Below, in pieces: positions 34,901 through 43,359 of a DNA stretch of 64,000 bases (the first letter of the stretch is position 1; every line of letters starts with the position of its first letter). The notes under the pieces are model-generated. The model saw nothing but the letters and a program-made list of their open reading frames with translations, did not search any database and was not told the DNA's origin. The DNA lies in assembly GCF_001905345.1 (NCBI RefSeq), contig NZ_LFBV01000012.1:62001-126000 (forward strand), given 5' to 3'. The translations under genes and the position numbers were made by a program. Source of the DNA: Streptomyces uncialis (GTDB taxonomy: Bacteria; Actinomycetota; Actinomycetes; Streptomycetales; Streptomycetaceae).

Positions 34901-35088
34901 GCGGACCTGTGCGCCGCTCCACGCGCCGCCCTGTACGCGAACCGCCGCGCGGCCCCGCGCCACCGGGCACGAACGCGTACGGCACCCGCCCCGGCCCGGA
35001 CGGCCGGTCCGGCGGGATGTTCCCCTGTGCACACGGACGGACGGCCACCCCGAAGGCGCCGTCCAGGTCGTACCGCTGCCGGGCAGCG

Positions 35089-35331
35089 TCAGGGGCCGGT
35101 CACCAGGTGGTCGAACTCGCCGTCCTTGATGCCCAGCAGCATCGCCTCGATCTCCGCGCGCGTGTAGACCAGCGCGGGACCTTCGGGGAAGCGGGAGTTG
35201 CGTACCGCCACCTCACCGTCGGGCAGCCGGGCGAACTCCACACAGGAGCCCTGCGAGTTGCTGTGCCTGCTCTTCTGCCAGGCCACATCTCGCAGCTTTG
35301 CGGCGGCCATGCCGTTGTACACGTCATGCAC
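35089..35331 (-). CDS. DUF397 domain-containing small protein
   Basis: This 80-residue protein shows the DUF397 pattern WQKSRHSNSQGSCVEFARL, then EVAVRNSRFPEGPALVYTRA, then EIEAMLLGIKDGEFDHLV. The GTG at 35331 has GGAG six bases upstream, so the 15 residues before it in a longer frame are probably not translated. DUF397 proteins work with WhiJ-like regulators; some are thought to bind and neutralise them. A TATGAT sequence on the coding strand near 35,390 may be its -10 box. Confidence 0.88.
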   Translation of the reverse strand: MHDVYNGMAAAKLRDVAWQKSRHSNSQGSCVEFARLPDGEVAVRNSRFPEGPALVYTRAEIEAMLLGIKDGEFDHLVTGP

Positions 35332-36007
35332 AGGTCGCTCCCGGTGGTGCAGTGGCTGATGTGGCGTTTGCTGCAACGGTCAACTGAGCCGGATCATAGC
35401 TCTGTTTCACATGCAAGTGCATGGGCGGATGCACGTGCACGGGGGGTGGCCCCGTGATTACAGCTCCTGGTCCCGGCTCGGTCCACCGCCCGGTGGAGCG
35501 ACTTCCCGCGCGCCCACCCGACATGTGCGGGCCACCCGCTGTCCATGATCGCGGAGCCGCGGCCCGTAGCCGTAGGCGGGATCGCGTCAACCCGCCCCCA
35601 GGAGAAGACGCGTGCCGGGCCCCTCGTGTTCAGCGGGAGGCCACCGTGGCCTCCCGCTCCTGTTCGGCGCGCGCCAGACCGGGGCACCGCGCGCGTCCGC
35701 GCGATCCGGGGCCACCGCCGAGCGGAAACGGCTGGAACCCTTCCCCGCGTCACCCGCCACCGCCGGACCCGCCCTGGTCACCGCGCCGGGCCGTGGACAT
35801 CCGGCCCGGCCACCGCGGCGAGTTCCGCCCCCGGCGCGAACCGGGCGGCCGTCGCCACCCCCGGCGGAACCGGCCGCCCCGCCCCGGACCGCCCGCGGTG
35901 TCCGGCGCGAGCCTTGCCGTCCCCACCTCCGTCGGCTATGTCCCGCCGCCCCGGACGGCCGACTTGGACGACCGGCTTGGACGACCGGCTACGACCGGCT
36001 TGGACGG
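35332..36007. other. 676-bp spacer without a supported gene
   Basis: The left third carries the DUF397 promoter and the shared element. The rest (35,450-36,007) is very GC-rich. Frames staying open on both strands are Pro/Arg/Gly-rich with no recognisable domain and look like GC artefacts. Short direct repeats (CGACCGGCTTGGACG) occur near 35,970-36,005. Confidence 0.5.
35418..35441 (-). promoter_or_regulatory. Shared 24-bp upstream element, copy B (DUF397 gene)
   Basis: Read on the minus strand it begins CGTGCACGTGCATC and ends GCCCATGCA. It ends 86 nt before the GTG at 35331, the same distance as copy A before the HATPase gene. Confidence 0.6.
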
Positions 36008-36586
36008 TTACCGGGCTCCGCCCGACGGGCCCCCGGTCGGCAGGCCCCCGGTCGGCAGGCCGCCCGGCAGCTGTCCGTTCTCGGTCCTGCGGTACGTCTC
36101 GGGGTCGGGGCGGCCCTTCCAGTCGACGGTGAGGCTGTCGTCGGCGACGGACGTGACCGTGCCGTCGACCCGGTCGGACGCGCCGCTGGTGCAGGTGAGG
36201 GTGATCGTCCGGTCGCCGTCGCGTTCGCCGGTGGAACCGCCGCACACCGTGCCGCCGCTCGCGAAGAGCCCCGCCTCACGGCCCGTGACGACCAGGGCGA
36301 CGGCCTTGCCCCCGGTGGTCGCCAGCCAGCCGCCCTCCAGCGCGTCGGCGCGACGGAGGCTTCCGTCCGTCCCCGCCGCGGCCCCGGCCACCCCCGGCGC
36401 CGTCGCGGAAGCGCCGTCCGGCCCGGACGGCCGACCGCCACCGCCCGCGCCCGGCCCCTCACCGTCGGCACCACGGTCGGCACCGGCGCAGGCGCTCAGG
36501 GTGAGCAGGAGTGCCGTGACGGCGAGCCCCACGGCCGTCCGACGCCGCGGCGCGGACCCCTGATCCGTCGAGGGCGATGGCTTCAC
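36008..36586 (-). CDS. Hypothetical lipoprotein
   Basis: This 192-residue protein has a lipoprotein signal: basic start, hydrophobic VGLAVTALLLTL, then lipobox SAC. After a Gly/Ala/Pro linker comes a small domain (LEGGWLATTGGKAVALVVTG, a cysteine in VCGGST, a second in LTCTSGA), possibly a disulfide-bonded beta fold. The GTG at 36586 follows GGGGGACCCC. A longer frame to 36712 adds an Arg-rich leader that would spoil the signal peptide. Function unknown. Confidence 0.7.
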   Translation of the reverse strand: MKPSPSTDQGSAPRRRTAVGLAVTALLLTLSACAGADRGADGEGPGAGGGGRPSGPDGASATAPGVAGAAAGTDGSLRRADALEGGWLATTGGKAVALVVTGREAGLFASGGTVCGGSTGERDGDRTITLTCTSGASDRVDGTVTSVADDSLTVDWKGRPDPETYRRTENGQLPGGLPTGGLPTGGPSGGAR

Positions 36587-36728
36587 GGGGTCCCCCAAAT
36601 GCCGGGCGGAGCGGCGGTTCCGGCGTGGGCCGGAGGTCCGCAGCAAGTTACCAGGAGAGGGGCGCGCGCCCCTTGGCGAAAGCCCCGCGCGCGTGAGGCC
36701 CCGTATCCGCATGGAACGGACACTTAAA

Positions 36729-36746
36729 AACGGGATTCATTTTCAG
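36729..36746 (+). promoter_or_regulatory. Putative Zur box upstream of rpmG
   Basis: AACGGGATTCATTTTCAG resembles the Streptomyces Zur-box pattern (TGAAAATNATTTTCA). It overlaps the promoter: TACACT at 36747-36752 fits a -10 box, seven bases before the ATG, so transcription may be leaderless. The left half-site is weak. Zur control fits the two zinc-free ribosomal proteins that follow. Confidence 0.55.
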
Positions 36747-36758
36747 TACACTGCCGTC

Positions 36759-36923
36759 ATGGCACGCAACGAACTCCGACCGATCATCAAGCTGAGGTCG
36801 ACCGCGGGCACCGGGTACACGTACGTGACCCGCAAGAACCGCCGGAACGACCCGGACCGCGTGACGCTGCGGAAGTACGACCCCGTCGCCGCCCGGCACG
36901 TCGCGTTCCGCGAGGAGCGCTGA
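36759..36923 (+). CDS. rpmG: 50S ribosomal protein L33, zinc-independent form
   Basis: This 54-residue L33 (ELRPIIKLRSTAGTGYTYVT, then KNRRNDPDRVTLRKYDP) has no cysteine pairs, so it is the zinc-free 'C-' paralogue. In Streptomyces such forms replace zinc-binding L33 under zinc starvation and are repressed by Zur. A likely Zur box overlaps its promoter, and rpmE2 follows by 79 bp. Confidence 0.95.
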   Translation: MARNELRPIIKLRSTAGTGYTYVTRKNRRNDPDRVTLRKYDPVAARHVAFREER

Positions 36924-37002
36924 CCCCGTCGGCCGCAGCCGCGCCGGCACCGGTGACGACGACCGTCACCGGACCCTCCCAGGAAGGACACAGGTAGACG
37001 CC

Positions 37003-37257
37003 ATGAAGCACACCATCCACCCCTCGTACGGACCGGTCGTCTTCCGGGACCGGGCCGCGAACCACGCCTTCCTCACCCGTTCGACCGCCACGAGCGACAA
37101 GACGGTCGTCTGGGAGGACGGCGTCACCTATCCGGTGGTGGACGTCGAGATCTCCGACGCCAGCCACCCGTTCCACACCGGCACCGCGCGCGTGCTCGAC
37201 ACGGCCGGCCGACTGGAGCGCTTCGAGCGCCGATACGGACGCCGCGAGGCCCGCTGA
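37003..37257 (+). CDS. rpmE2: 50S ribosomal protein L31 type B, zinc-independent form
   Basis: This 84-residue L31B (MKHTIHPSYGPVVFRDRAAN, then FHTGTARVLDTAGRLERFER) lacks the CxxC zinc ligands of L31A. It is typically co-regulated with C- L33 by Zur, allowing zinc to be freed from ribosomes. AGGAAGGACACAG lies upstream of the ATG. A strong hairpin terminates the pair. Confidence 0.95.
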   Translation: MKHTIHPSYGPVVFRDRAANHAFLTRSTATSDKTVVWEDGVTYPVVDVEISDASHPFHTGTARVLDTAGRLERFERRYGRREAR

Positions 37258-37326
37258 CCGGCGGACCCCACCGGCTCCGGCCCCCGGGGAACACGCCCCC
37301 CGGGGGCCGGTACCCCACAACGTCAC

Positions 37327-37371
37327 GCACCCGCGCGCGGGAGGTCTCAACGGCCTCCCGCGCGCGGGTGC
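37327..37371. terminator. Terminator between rpmE2 and the DUF2786 gene
   Basis: Perfect 18-bp arms (37327-37344 and 37354-37371, starting GCACCCGCGCGCGG) enclose a 9-nt loop. It lies between convergent genes and can serve both. A four-fold GTCAC tandem repeat follows to about 37395. Confidence 0.75.
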
Positions 37372-37417
37372 GTGCGTCACGTCACGTCACGTCACATGCC
37401 GTGACGTACGGGCACAC

Positions 37418-38665
37418 TCAGTCGTCGCCGTCCGTCAGCCGTCCCGGACCGTGTCCGGCCCGGTCGCCGCGTCCACGGCCGCGCAGCGACACCGAGTCGC
37501 CCGCGCGGGTGCCCTCGTCCCAGCCCGCCGCGTCGGTGACACCGCGCAGCCGGGTGGACGTCGTCCGGGGGAACATGCTGTCCACGTGGCCCGCGACCGC
37601 CACCTCCCGGGCGGCGAGCACCGGCAGTGACTCCGGCACCGTGGACGTGACCTCGCGCGCGGTCGCGGTGAGCCGGTCGCCCACCCGGTGGGCGTACGCG
37701 GCGAGGAAGGACTGGCGGAACGTCTTGGTGCGCTTGCGTCCGGCGGCGCGCTGCGCGGCCTCCGCGCGGGTCATCGCCGTGGTGCCCTGGACCAGCAGCG
37801 AGGTGTAGAGCAGTTCGACCGCGTCCAGGTCGGACGCGAAGCCGACCACCGTGGAGAAGCCCAGGTCGCCGTTCCAGACGGCACGGCAGTGGTTCGCCGT
37901 GGCGACGGTGTCCAGCAGGACCGCCTTGGCCGTCTCGTAGGGGGCGTCCACCCCGATCCGGCACGCCCCCGGCACGTCCTTGGCGTGGGTACGGGCCGCC
38001 AGCAGGGCCTCGTCCACACTGTGCCGCGCCATGAGTTCCTGTGCCTTCGCGCTGAGCGCCTCGGCCTCCTCGGGGAACGTCGTCGCCTCCGCCTTGGCCA
38101 GCAGGGCCCTGATCCGCGCCAGGGTCCTCGGCTCACCGGCGAAGGGCATGGTCAGGGGTTCACCGGGCAGGGGTCCGACCGGTTCGACGGCGGGCAGCCG
38201 CAGCAGCAGCCGGTACAGCTCAAGGACGGCCGTCGCCCAGGAGAAGCGGTCGGGGTGGTCGCGGGGCGCGCGCGGCAGCGGATCACCCGGGGCGGAGGCG
38301 GCGGGCCGGGCGCCGAGCGCGCGCAGTTGTCCGTCCCAGCGCGGCGGCAGCGGATCATGGCGCGGGGTCTCCCGGCCGATGAGCAGGATCGTCAACCGCT
38401 CCTGGGCGTCGGTCAGTTCACGGCGGACCATGCGGACGACATCGGCGGGCTGCCAGCCGCGCCGCCAGGCCGTGGTCAGCAGGTCCTCGCCCCGGCGGCC
38501 CAGCTCGGTGTCGGCGTCCGGGTCGGCCGCGAGCAGCGAGGCGCCGGTGTCGAGACCGGTGTCGTCGTCGCTGTAGAGGGCGGCGGCGAAGGCGCGGTCG
38601 ACCGTGTCCTCACCGGCGTCCCGGCCGTGGCCTCCGTCGGCCGTCCGGCCGTGCCCCGCTGTCAT
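37418..38665 (-). CDS. DUF2786 domain-containing protein
   Basis: This 415-residue protein has a central DUF2786 motif (RIRALLAKAEATTFPEEAEA, then LSAKAQELMARHSVDEALL). Around it lie conserved stretches (GFSTVVGFASDLDAVELLYT, then TTAMTRAEAAQRAAGRKRTK, then FRQSFLAAYAHRVGDRL) usual for the Streptomyces members. DUF2786 is also found in phage and plasmid proteins; its function is unknown. The ATG at 38665 has GGGAGG seven bases upstream; the ATG at 38671 is too close to it. It is divergent from a DNA polymerase gene across paired DnaA boxes. Confidence 0.85.
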   Translation of the reverse strand: MTAGHGRTADGGHGRDAGEDTVDRAFAAALYSDDDTGLDTGASLLAADPDADTELGRRGEDLLTTAWRRGWQPADVVRMVRRELTDAQERLTILLIGRETPRHDPLPPRWDGQLRALGARPAASAPGDPLPRAPRDHPDRFSWATAVLELYRLLLRLPAVEPVGPLPGEPLTMPFAGEPRTLARIRALLAKAEATTFPEEAEALSAKAQELMARHSVDEALLAARTHAKDVPGACRIGVDAPYETAKAVLLDTVATANHCRAVWNGDLGFSTVVGFASDLDAVELLYTSLLVQGTTAMTRAEAAQRAAGRKRTKTFRQSFLAAYAHRVGDRLTATAREVTSTVPESLPVLAAREVAVAGHVDSMFPRTTSTRLRGVTDAAGWDEGTRAGDSVSLRGRGRGDRAGHGPGRLTDGDD

Positions 38666-38760
38666 CGACATACCTCCCTACGGCGGTCGCGCCCGGTGGC
38701 CACCGCTCACCAGGATGGTCGCAGCCGCCGGGCACCCGGCGCCGTTCCGCACCCCAAACA

Positions 38761-38781
38761 TTGTCCACAGCCTGTGGACAA
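38761..38781. promoter_or_regulatory. Perfect inverted pair of DnaA boxes
   Basis: TTGTCCACA (38761-38769) and its exact complement TGTGGACAA (38773-38781) are separated by three bases. TTGTCCACA is the preferred DnaA box of GC-rich Streptomyces. The pair lies between the divergent DUF2786 and DNA polymerase genes. It could couple their expression to replication initiation or titrate DnaA. Confidence 0.7.
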
Positions 38782-38961
38782 CTTTTCCCGACGGGAGCCC
38801 GCCGCGTCAGCCCTCGGCCACCGCCCAGCCGCCGCAGGTCCGCCGCGCGCCTGCCCGGAGTGCCGCCGGAGCTCGCGCGCCAAGACGGGACATTCTCGCG
38901 TATCAGCAGGTCAGAGCCGCACCAGGGGGCATTGTCAGTGGCCGGTGCGAGACTCGTACAC

Positions 38962-40656
38962 ATGAGCGAACGGTGGGCCGTGGCACCGGTCGAGGGCGGC
39001 GGCGCGGAGCTGGCCCCCCTCGGCGAGGACGGGCTGCCCGCCGCCCCGCCCGTGCGGGAGCCGGACCTGGCTCAGGCCGTACGGTCCCGGCCCGGGGTCA
39101 CCCGCTGGATCTGGCGCTCGACGGCGGAGACGTACCCCCGGCTGCTCGCCGCCGGGGTGCCGGTGCCGCGGTGCTACGACGTCGAGACCGCCGAAGGGCT
39201 GCTGCTCGGCCATGAGGGCCGCCTGGGCGAGCCCCGGTCGGCCGCCGCCGCGTGGGCCCGGCTGCACGACCGCCCGGTGCCGCCCGACCCCCCGCAGCGC
39301 TCCGCCGAGCCCGGCGCGCAGTCCTCGCTGTTCGAGCCCCGCCCGGTGCCCGTACCGCTCGCGGAGCTGCTGGAGGTGTACGCGGGCCAGCAGCGCCGCC
39401 ATGACGCCACGGCGCACCCGGGCCGGATGCGGTTGCTGACGGCGGCGGAGTCGGCGGGAGCGCTCGTCGCCACCGAGATGAACGCGACGGGCCTGCCCTG
39501 GCGGGCCGATGTGCACCGCGAGGTGCTGCGCGACCTGCTGGGCGAGCGGTACGCGGGCGGCGAGCCCCGCAGGCTGGCCGAGCTCGCGGACGAGGTGTCG
39601 GCGGCCTTCGGGCGCCGGGTGCGGCCCGATCTGCCGGCGGATGTCGTCAAGGCGTTCGCGCAGGCGGGCGTGCGGGTGCGCTCCACCCGCCGCTGGGAGC
39701 TGGAGGAGATCGACCACCCGGCGGTCAAGCCGCTCGTCGAGTACAAGCGGCTGTACCGGGTGTGGGTCGCCCACGGCTGGTCCTGGCTGGCGGACTGGGT
39801 GCGGGACGGCCGGTTCCGCCCCGAATACCTCCCGGGCGGCACGGTCACGGGCCGCTGGGTCACCAACGGCGGCGGCGCCCTCCAGATCCCCAAGGTGATC
39901 CGCCGCGCGGTCGTCGCCGACCCGGGCTGGCGCCTGGTGGTCGCCGACGCCGACCAGATGGAGCCCCGGGTGCTCGCCGCGATCTCCCGTGACCCCGGTC
40001 TGATGGAGGTCGCGGGCCGGGAGACCGATCTGTACCAGGAGGTGTCCGACCGCGCGTTCGCGGGCGACCGCGAGCAGGCGAAGCTCGCCGTCCTCGGCGC
40101 GGTCTACGGCCAGACCTCGGGCGACGGACTGAAGCATCTCGCCGCGCTGCGCCGCCGCTTCCCGCGCGCGGTGGCGTACGTGGACGACGCGGCGCGCGCA
40201 GGCGAGGAAGGCCGTCTCGTACGGACCTGGCTGGGGCGCACATGTCCCCCGGCGGCGGGCTCCGGCGACGCGGGACAGGACGAGGCGGGCATTCCCCAGA
40301 CCGGTGACGAGCCGGAGGACCCGGCCGGGGAGAGCGGGTTCGTCCCGGGCTACGCGTCCACCAACACCCGCGCGCGGGGGCGCTTCACCCGCAACTTCGT
40401 GGTCCAGGGCAGCGCCGCGGACTGGACGCTCCTGGTGCTCGCGGCCCTGCGTTCGGCCTGCGCCGGCCTCGCCGCCGAGCTGGTGTTCTTCCAGCACGAC
40501 GAGGTCATCGTCCACTGCCCCGCCGACGAGGTCGACCAGGTCACGGCGGCCATCCAGGAGTCCGCGGCCACCGCCGCCCGCCTCGTCTTCGGCACCACCC
40601 CGGTCCGCTTCCCCTTCACCACCTCGGTCGTGCGGTGCTACGCGGACGCGCAATAG
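38962..40656 (+). CDS. DNA polymerase I-like protein (family A, actinobacterial 3'-5' exonuclease/polymerase type)
   Basis: This 564-residue protein is of the kind usually annotated 'bifunctional 3'-5' exonuclease/DNA polymerase'. Motif A is DADQMEPRVLAAIS (near residue 330), motif B is the EQAKLAVLGAVYGQTSGDGL region, and motif C is FFQHDEVIVHCP. The N-terminal 190 residues correspond to an exonuclease-like fold but lack clear DEDD residues, so proofreading is doubtful. It is shorter than replicative Pol I and has no 5' nuclease. A repair or translesion role is plausible. The paired DnaA boxes lie about 180 bp upstream. Confidence 0.88.
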   Translation: MSERWAVAPVEGGGAELAPLGEDGLPAAPPVREPDLAQAVRSRPGVTRWIWRSTAETYPRLLAAGVPVPRCYDVETAEGLLLGHEGRLGEPRSAAAAWARLHDRPVPPDPPQRSAEPGAQSSLFEPRPVPVPLAELLEVYAGQQRRHDATAHPGRMRLLTAAESAGALVATEMNATGLPWRADVHREVLRDLLGERYAGGEPRRLAELADEVSAAFGRRVRPDLPADVVKAFAQAGVRVRSTRRWELEEIDHPAVKPLVEYKRLYRVWVAHGWSWLADWVRDGRFRPEYLPGGTVTGRWVTNGGGALQIPKVIRRAVVADPGWRLVVADADQMEPRVLAAISRDPGLMEVAGRETDLYQEVSDRAFAGDREQAKLAVLGAVYGQTSGDGLKHLAALRRRFPRAVAYVDDAARAGEEGRLVRTWLGRTCPPAAGSGDAGQDEAGIPQTGDEPEDPAGESGFVPGYASTNTRARGRFTRNFVVQGSAADWTLLVLAALRSACAGLAAELVFFQHDEVIVHCPADEVDQVTAAIQESAATAARLVFGTTPVRFPFTTSVVRCYADAQ

Positions 40657-40985
40657 GAAGTAACCGGGTCGGTAGGGCAGTTCAGGACGCACGGCGACAC
40701 CACCCCGGCCCCGTCCCCCCACTCCCGACCCCACCCGTCACACCTTCCTCACCCGCCACCCCGCCTCCGTCGCCCGGGTGTTGACGCCCCGGGCCGTCCT
40801 CCGGGGCGCGGGAATCCCCGCCGGGAGCGGACCGCGACCCCAGGCAGAGCGAGGAAGGCGGGCGCCGGTGACGGGAAGCGTGCGGCCCGAAGTCGTCAAC
40901 CGCCGACCGTCCGGCGGTGACGCTCCGCTCCATCGGGTCGTTGGGTGCGTGTACGCGGGCGGTCACGCCCGGGTTGCCACCCCCC
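40657..40985. other. Spacer upstream of the YqhA-IstB gene
   Basis: These 329 bp contain no supported gene. A short dyad (CCGCCGACCGTCCGGCGG, about 40,901-40,918) and GC-rich sequence are all that can be seen. It must hold the promoter of the following gene. Confidence 0.4.
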
Positions 40986-42533
40986 ATGCCACTCCGGGAG
41001 ATGCCGTTGACCGGTCCTGCCACGCCCACGACGCGCAAGCCGGATTTCAGGAGCTACGCGGCTTCGTCCCTCGGTTACGCCCTGTTCGCCACCCGCTGGC
41101 TCCAAGCCCCCCTGTATTTCGGGCTGGTGGCCGCGCAAGGCGTGTACGTCTACAAGTTCTTCAACGAGTTGTGGCATCTGATCACCGCTGTCATCAGCGG
41201 CCAGGCGGACGAGACGCATGTGATGCTCGCCGTCCTGAAGCTGGTCGACGTGGTGATGATCGCGAATCTGCTGATCATGGTGATCGTCGGCGGCTACGAG
41301 ACCTTCGTCTCCCGTATCGGTCTCCAGGGCCACCGCGACCAGCCCGAGTGGCTGTCGCACGTCAACTCCAATGTCCTGAAGGTCAAGCTGGCCACGGCGA
41401 TCGTCGGTATCTCGTCGGTGCACCTGCTCCAGATGTTCGTGGACGTGTCCCACACCTCCCAGCACTCGCTGCTGTGGGGGACCGTGATCCATATGGCCTT
41501 CATCCTGTCCGCGGCGATCCTCGCGTACATGTCCGGGCCGATGGAGGCCCACAGCCGTCCCCCGGACTTCGCGGCGGAGCAGGAGGCCGCCCGGAACGAA
41601 CGCAAGAGTTACGGCGACCGGCCGACCCTGCGCGGGCGCGGCGGGCCGGACACCGGCGGCGCCCCGCCGAAGGGCCCCGACGACCCGGACGACCCGGACA
41701 GCGGCCCGCCCGGCGAGCACGGCCGGCCCGGCGCCAAGGGCGAACACGACTTCGCCGAGCCGGGCTTCGGCACCCCGGCACACGACGAGCGCGACGGATA
41801 CCGCCTCCCCGGCGGTGACGGTACCGAGGGCGTCGGCATCCCCCGGCCCCGCCGCGCCGCCATCCCCGCGCAGGGCTCCCCCGGGAGCCGTGACGGCGCC
41901 ATCCGGAACGCCGTGACCGGCCCGGCGGCGGCCGAGGACCGCATCCACGCGGCCGGGTTCCCCGCCCGCAAGGTGCTGGAGGAGTTCGACGACGACCATC
42001 AGCGGGCCCTGGAGTGGAAGACCATCACCCGGCTGGGCACCCTGGACTTCGTCGACGGCCGGTCCAACGCCGTCTTCCTCGGGCCGCCCGGCACCGGCAA
42101 GACCCACCTCGCCATCGCCCTGGGCACCCGGGCCTGCCGTGCCGGGCACGACGTGCTGTTCGCGACCGGCGCGGAGTGGACGGCCCGGCTCGCCGCCGCC
42201 CGCTCGGCGGGACGGCTCACCGAGGAGATCGCCCGGCTCGACCGGTACTCGGTGCTGATCGTGGACGAGATCGGGTACGTGCCGTTCACCCCGGACGAGA
42301 CGCATCTGCTGTTCCGGCTGGTCTCCCACCGCTACGAGCGGGCGTCCGTCGTCGTCACCAGCGACAAGCCGTTCAACCGCTGGACGGAGATCTTCGGGGA
42401 CACCCCCGTCACCAAGGCGCTGATCGACCGGCTCGCCCATCACGCGGATGTCGTGACGCTCCAGGGGGACAGTTACCGGCTGCGCGGCCACGATCTGGAC
42501 CGCACCCCGGTGTTCTCCGCCGACCCCCGCTGA
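40986..42533 (+). CDS. Fusion of YqhA/UPF0114 membrane domain with IstB-like AAA+ ATPase
   Basis: This 515-residue chimera opens with a YqhA/UPF0114 (TIGR00645-type) membrane domain (residues about 20-182, three to four helices; RWLQAPLYFGLVAAQGVYVY and NSNVLKVKLATAIVGISSVH). A charged Pro/Gly/Asp-rich linker spans about 183-315. An IstB domain follows: Walker A GPPGTGKT at 366-373, Walker B VLIVDEIG at 423-430, and the closing IDRLAHHADVVTLQGDSYRL. IstB normally helps an IS21 transposase, but no transposase is here. The reading frame is continuous and the codon use uniform, so it is probably a real fusion. The start is uncertain: a TTG at 41007 has GGGAG six bases upstream. Confidence 0.8.
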   Translation: MPLREMPLTGPATPTTRKPDFRSYAASSLGYALFATRWLQAPLYFGLVAAQGVYVYKFFNELWHLITAVISGQADETHVMLAVLKLVDVVMIANLLIMVIVGGYETFVSRIGLQGHRDQPEWLSHVNSNVLKVKLATAIVGISSVHLLQMFVDVSHTSQHSLLWGTVIHMAFILSAAILAYMSGPMEAHSRPPDFAAEQEAARNERKSYGDRPTLRGRGGPDTGGAPPKGPDDPDDPDSGPPGEHGRPGAKGEHDFAEPGFGTPAHDERDGYRLPGGDGTEGVGIPRPRRAAIPAQGSPGSRDGAIRNAVTGPAAAEDRIHAAGFPARKVLEEFDDDHQRALEWKTITRLGTLDFVDGRSNAVFLGPPGTGKTHLAIALGTRACRAGHDVLFATGAEWTARLAAARSAGRLTEEIARLDRYSVLIVDEIGYVPFTPDETHLLFRLVSHRYERASVVVTSDKPFNRWTEIFGDTPVTKALIDRLAHHADVVTLQGDSYRLRGHDLDRTPVFSADPR

Positions 42534-42715
42534 CCCGATCGGCCGCAACGGCTTCGGCGGACCCCGGCGGACCTCGTCGACCCCATCGGCGCGGGCGAGC
42601 CGTCCGCCCTCGGCCCCGGCCGCCCATCGGCCCCCGGGCGCGGGCCCGACCCGTGGCCGGGGCTCGTCCGCCGGGGCTCGACCTGGCTCGCCGTCAGGCT
42701 CGTTCGCTCCGGGGT

Positions 42716-42806
42716 TTTCAGTCCTCGGGGGTGTTCAGCCCTCGGGGGTGTTCAGCCCTCGGGGGTGTTCAGCCCTCGGGGGTGTTCAGCCCTCGGGGGT
42801 GTTCAG
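42716..42806. repeat. 17-bp tandem repeat
   Basis: Five tandem copies of about GTTCAGCCCTCGGGGGT (42716-42800) and a partial sixth run into the 3' end of the PPOX-like gene. Because 17 is not a multiple of three, the repeat reads in a new frame each time. Its copy number sets the C-terminus (NTPEG then stop) of that protein. Confidence 0.9.
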
Positions 42807-43248
42807 TCCGGTGCGGGGGCCGCTTCGTACGGACGGAGCCCATGACCCGGGTCACGCCGATCTCGATGACGACGCGGCGCGGGTTGACACGCGGGGGTTG
42901 GTAGCGGCGGGCGTAGCGGGCCTCGGCGTCCGCGACGGAGGCGGGATCGTCCCGCACGACGGCGATGCCCTCCAGGGTCGCCCAGCGGCCCCCGTCCGCC
43001 TGGCTGACGGCGACCCGCGCGCCCGGACCGGCCGCGAGGACGTTGCGGACCTTGCGGCTCGTCCCGCTGGAGATGACCCGGGCGATACCGGTCACGGGGT
43101 CGTACGTCACCCCGACGGGCACCAGATGAGGGGTGCCGTCGGGACGTGTCGTGGTCAGGAAGCAGAGATGGCGCTCCTCCCAGAAGGCGAGGAACGCGGG
43201 GTCGGCCGCGAGATCGCCGGGTACGGGGGACACGTCCGGTGCGGGCAT
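42769..43248 (-). CDS. PPOX-class / F420-dependent oxidoreductase-like split-barrel protein
   Basis: This 159-residue flavin/F420-binding split-barrel protein shows FLAFWEERHLCFLTTTRPDG, then TPHLVPVGVTYDPVTG, then ISSGTSRKVRNVLAAG, as in the pyridoxamine-phosphate-oxidase-like TIGR03618 group. Many members in actinobacteria bind F420 and reduce small molecules. The last ten residues are encoded by the tandem repeat. No ribosome-binding site is obvious before the ATG at 43248. Confidence 0.85.
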   Translation of the reverse strand: MPAPDVSPVPGDLAADPAFLAFWEERHLCFLTTTRPDGTPHLVPVGVTYDPVTGIARVISSGTSRKVRNVLAAGPGARVAVSQADGGRWATLEGIAVVRDDPASVADAEARYARRYQPPRVNPRRVVIEIGVTRVMGSVRTKRPPHRTEHPRGLNTPEG

Positions 43249-43359
43249 GCTGCGGTGGCTCTCCGTGCGGGGTGCGGGCGGGGGTACGTAGGCCGGTACG
43301 GGTACGGGTCCGAGGCTGTGTACGGGTGACGGGTACAGGTAGCAGGTAGCAGGTACAGG

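Noticed and set aside
35421..36563. Plus-strand 380-codon frame
   Set aside because: It is antisense to the lipoprotein gene on its right half and Pro/Arg-rich throughout, with no domain.
40986..42533. Intact IS21-family insertion sequence
   Set aside because: There is an IstB domain but no IstA transposase and no terminal inverted repeats that I can see on either side.
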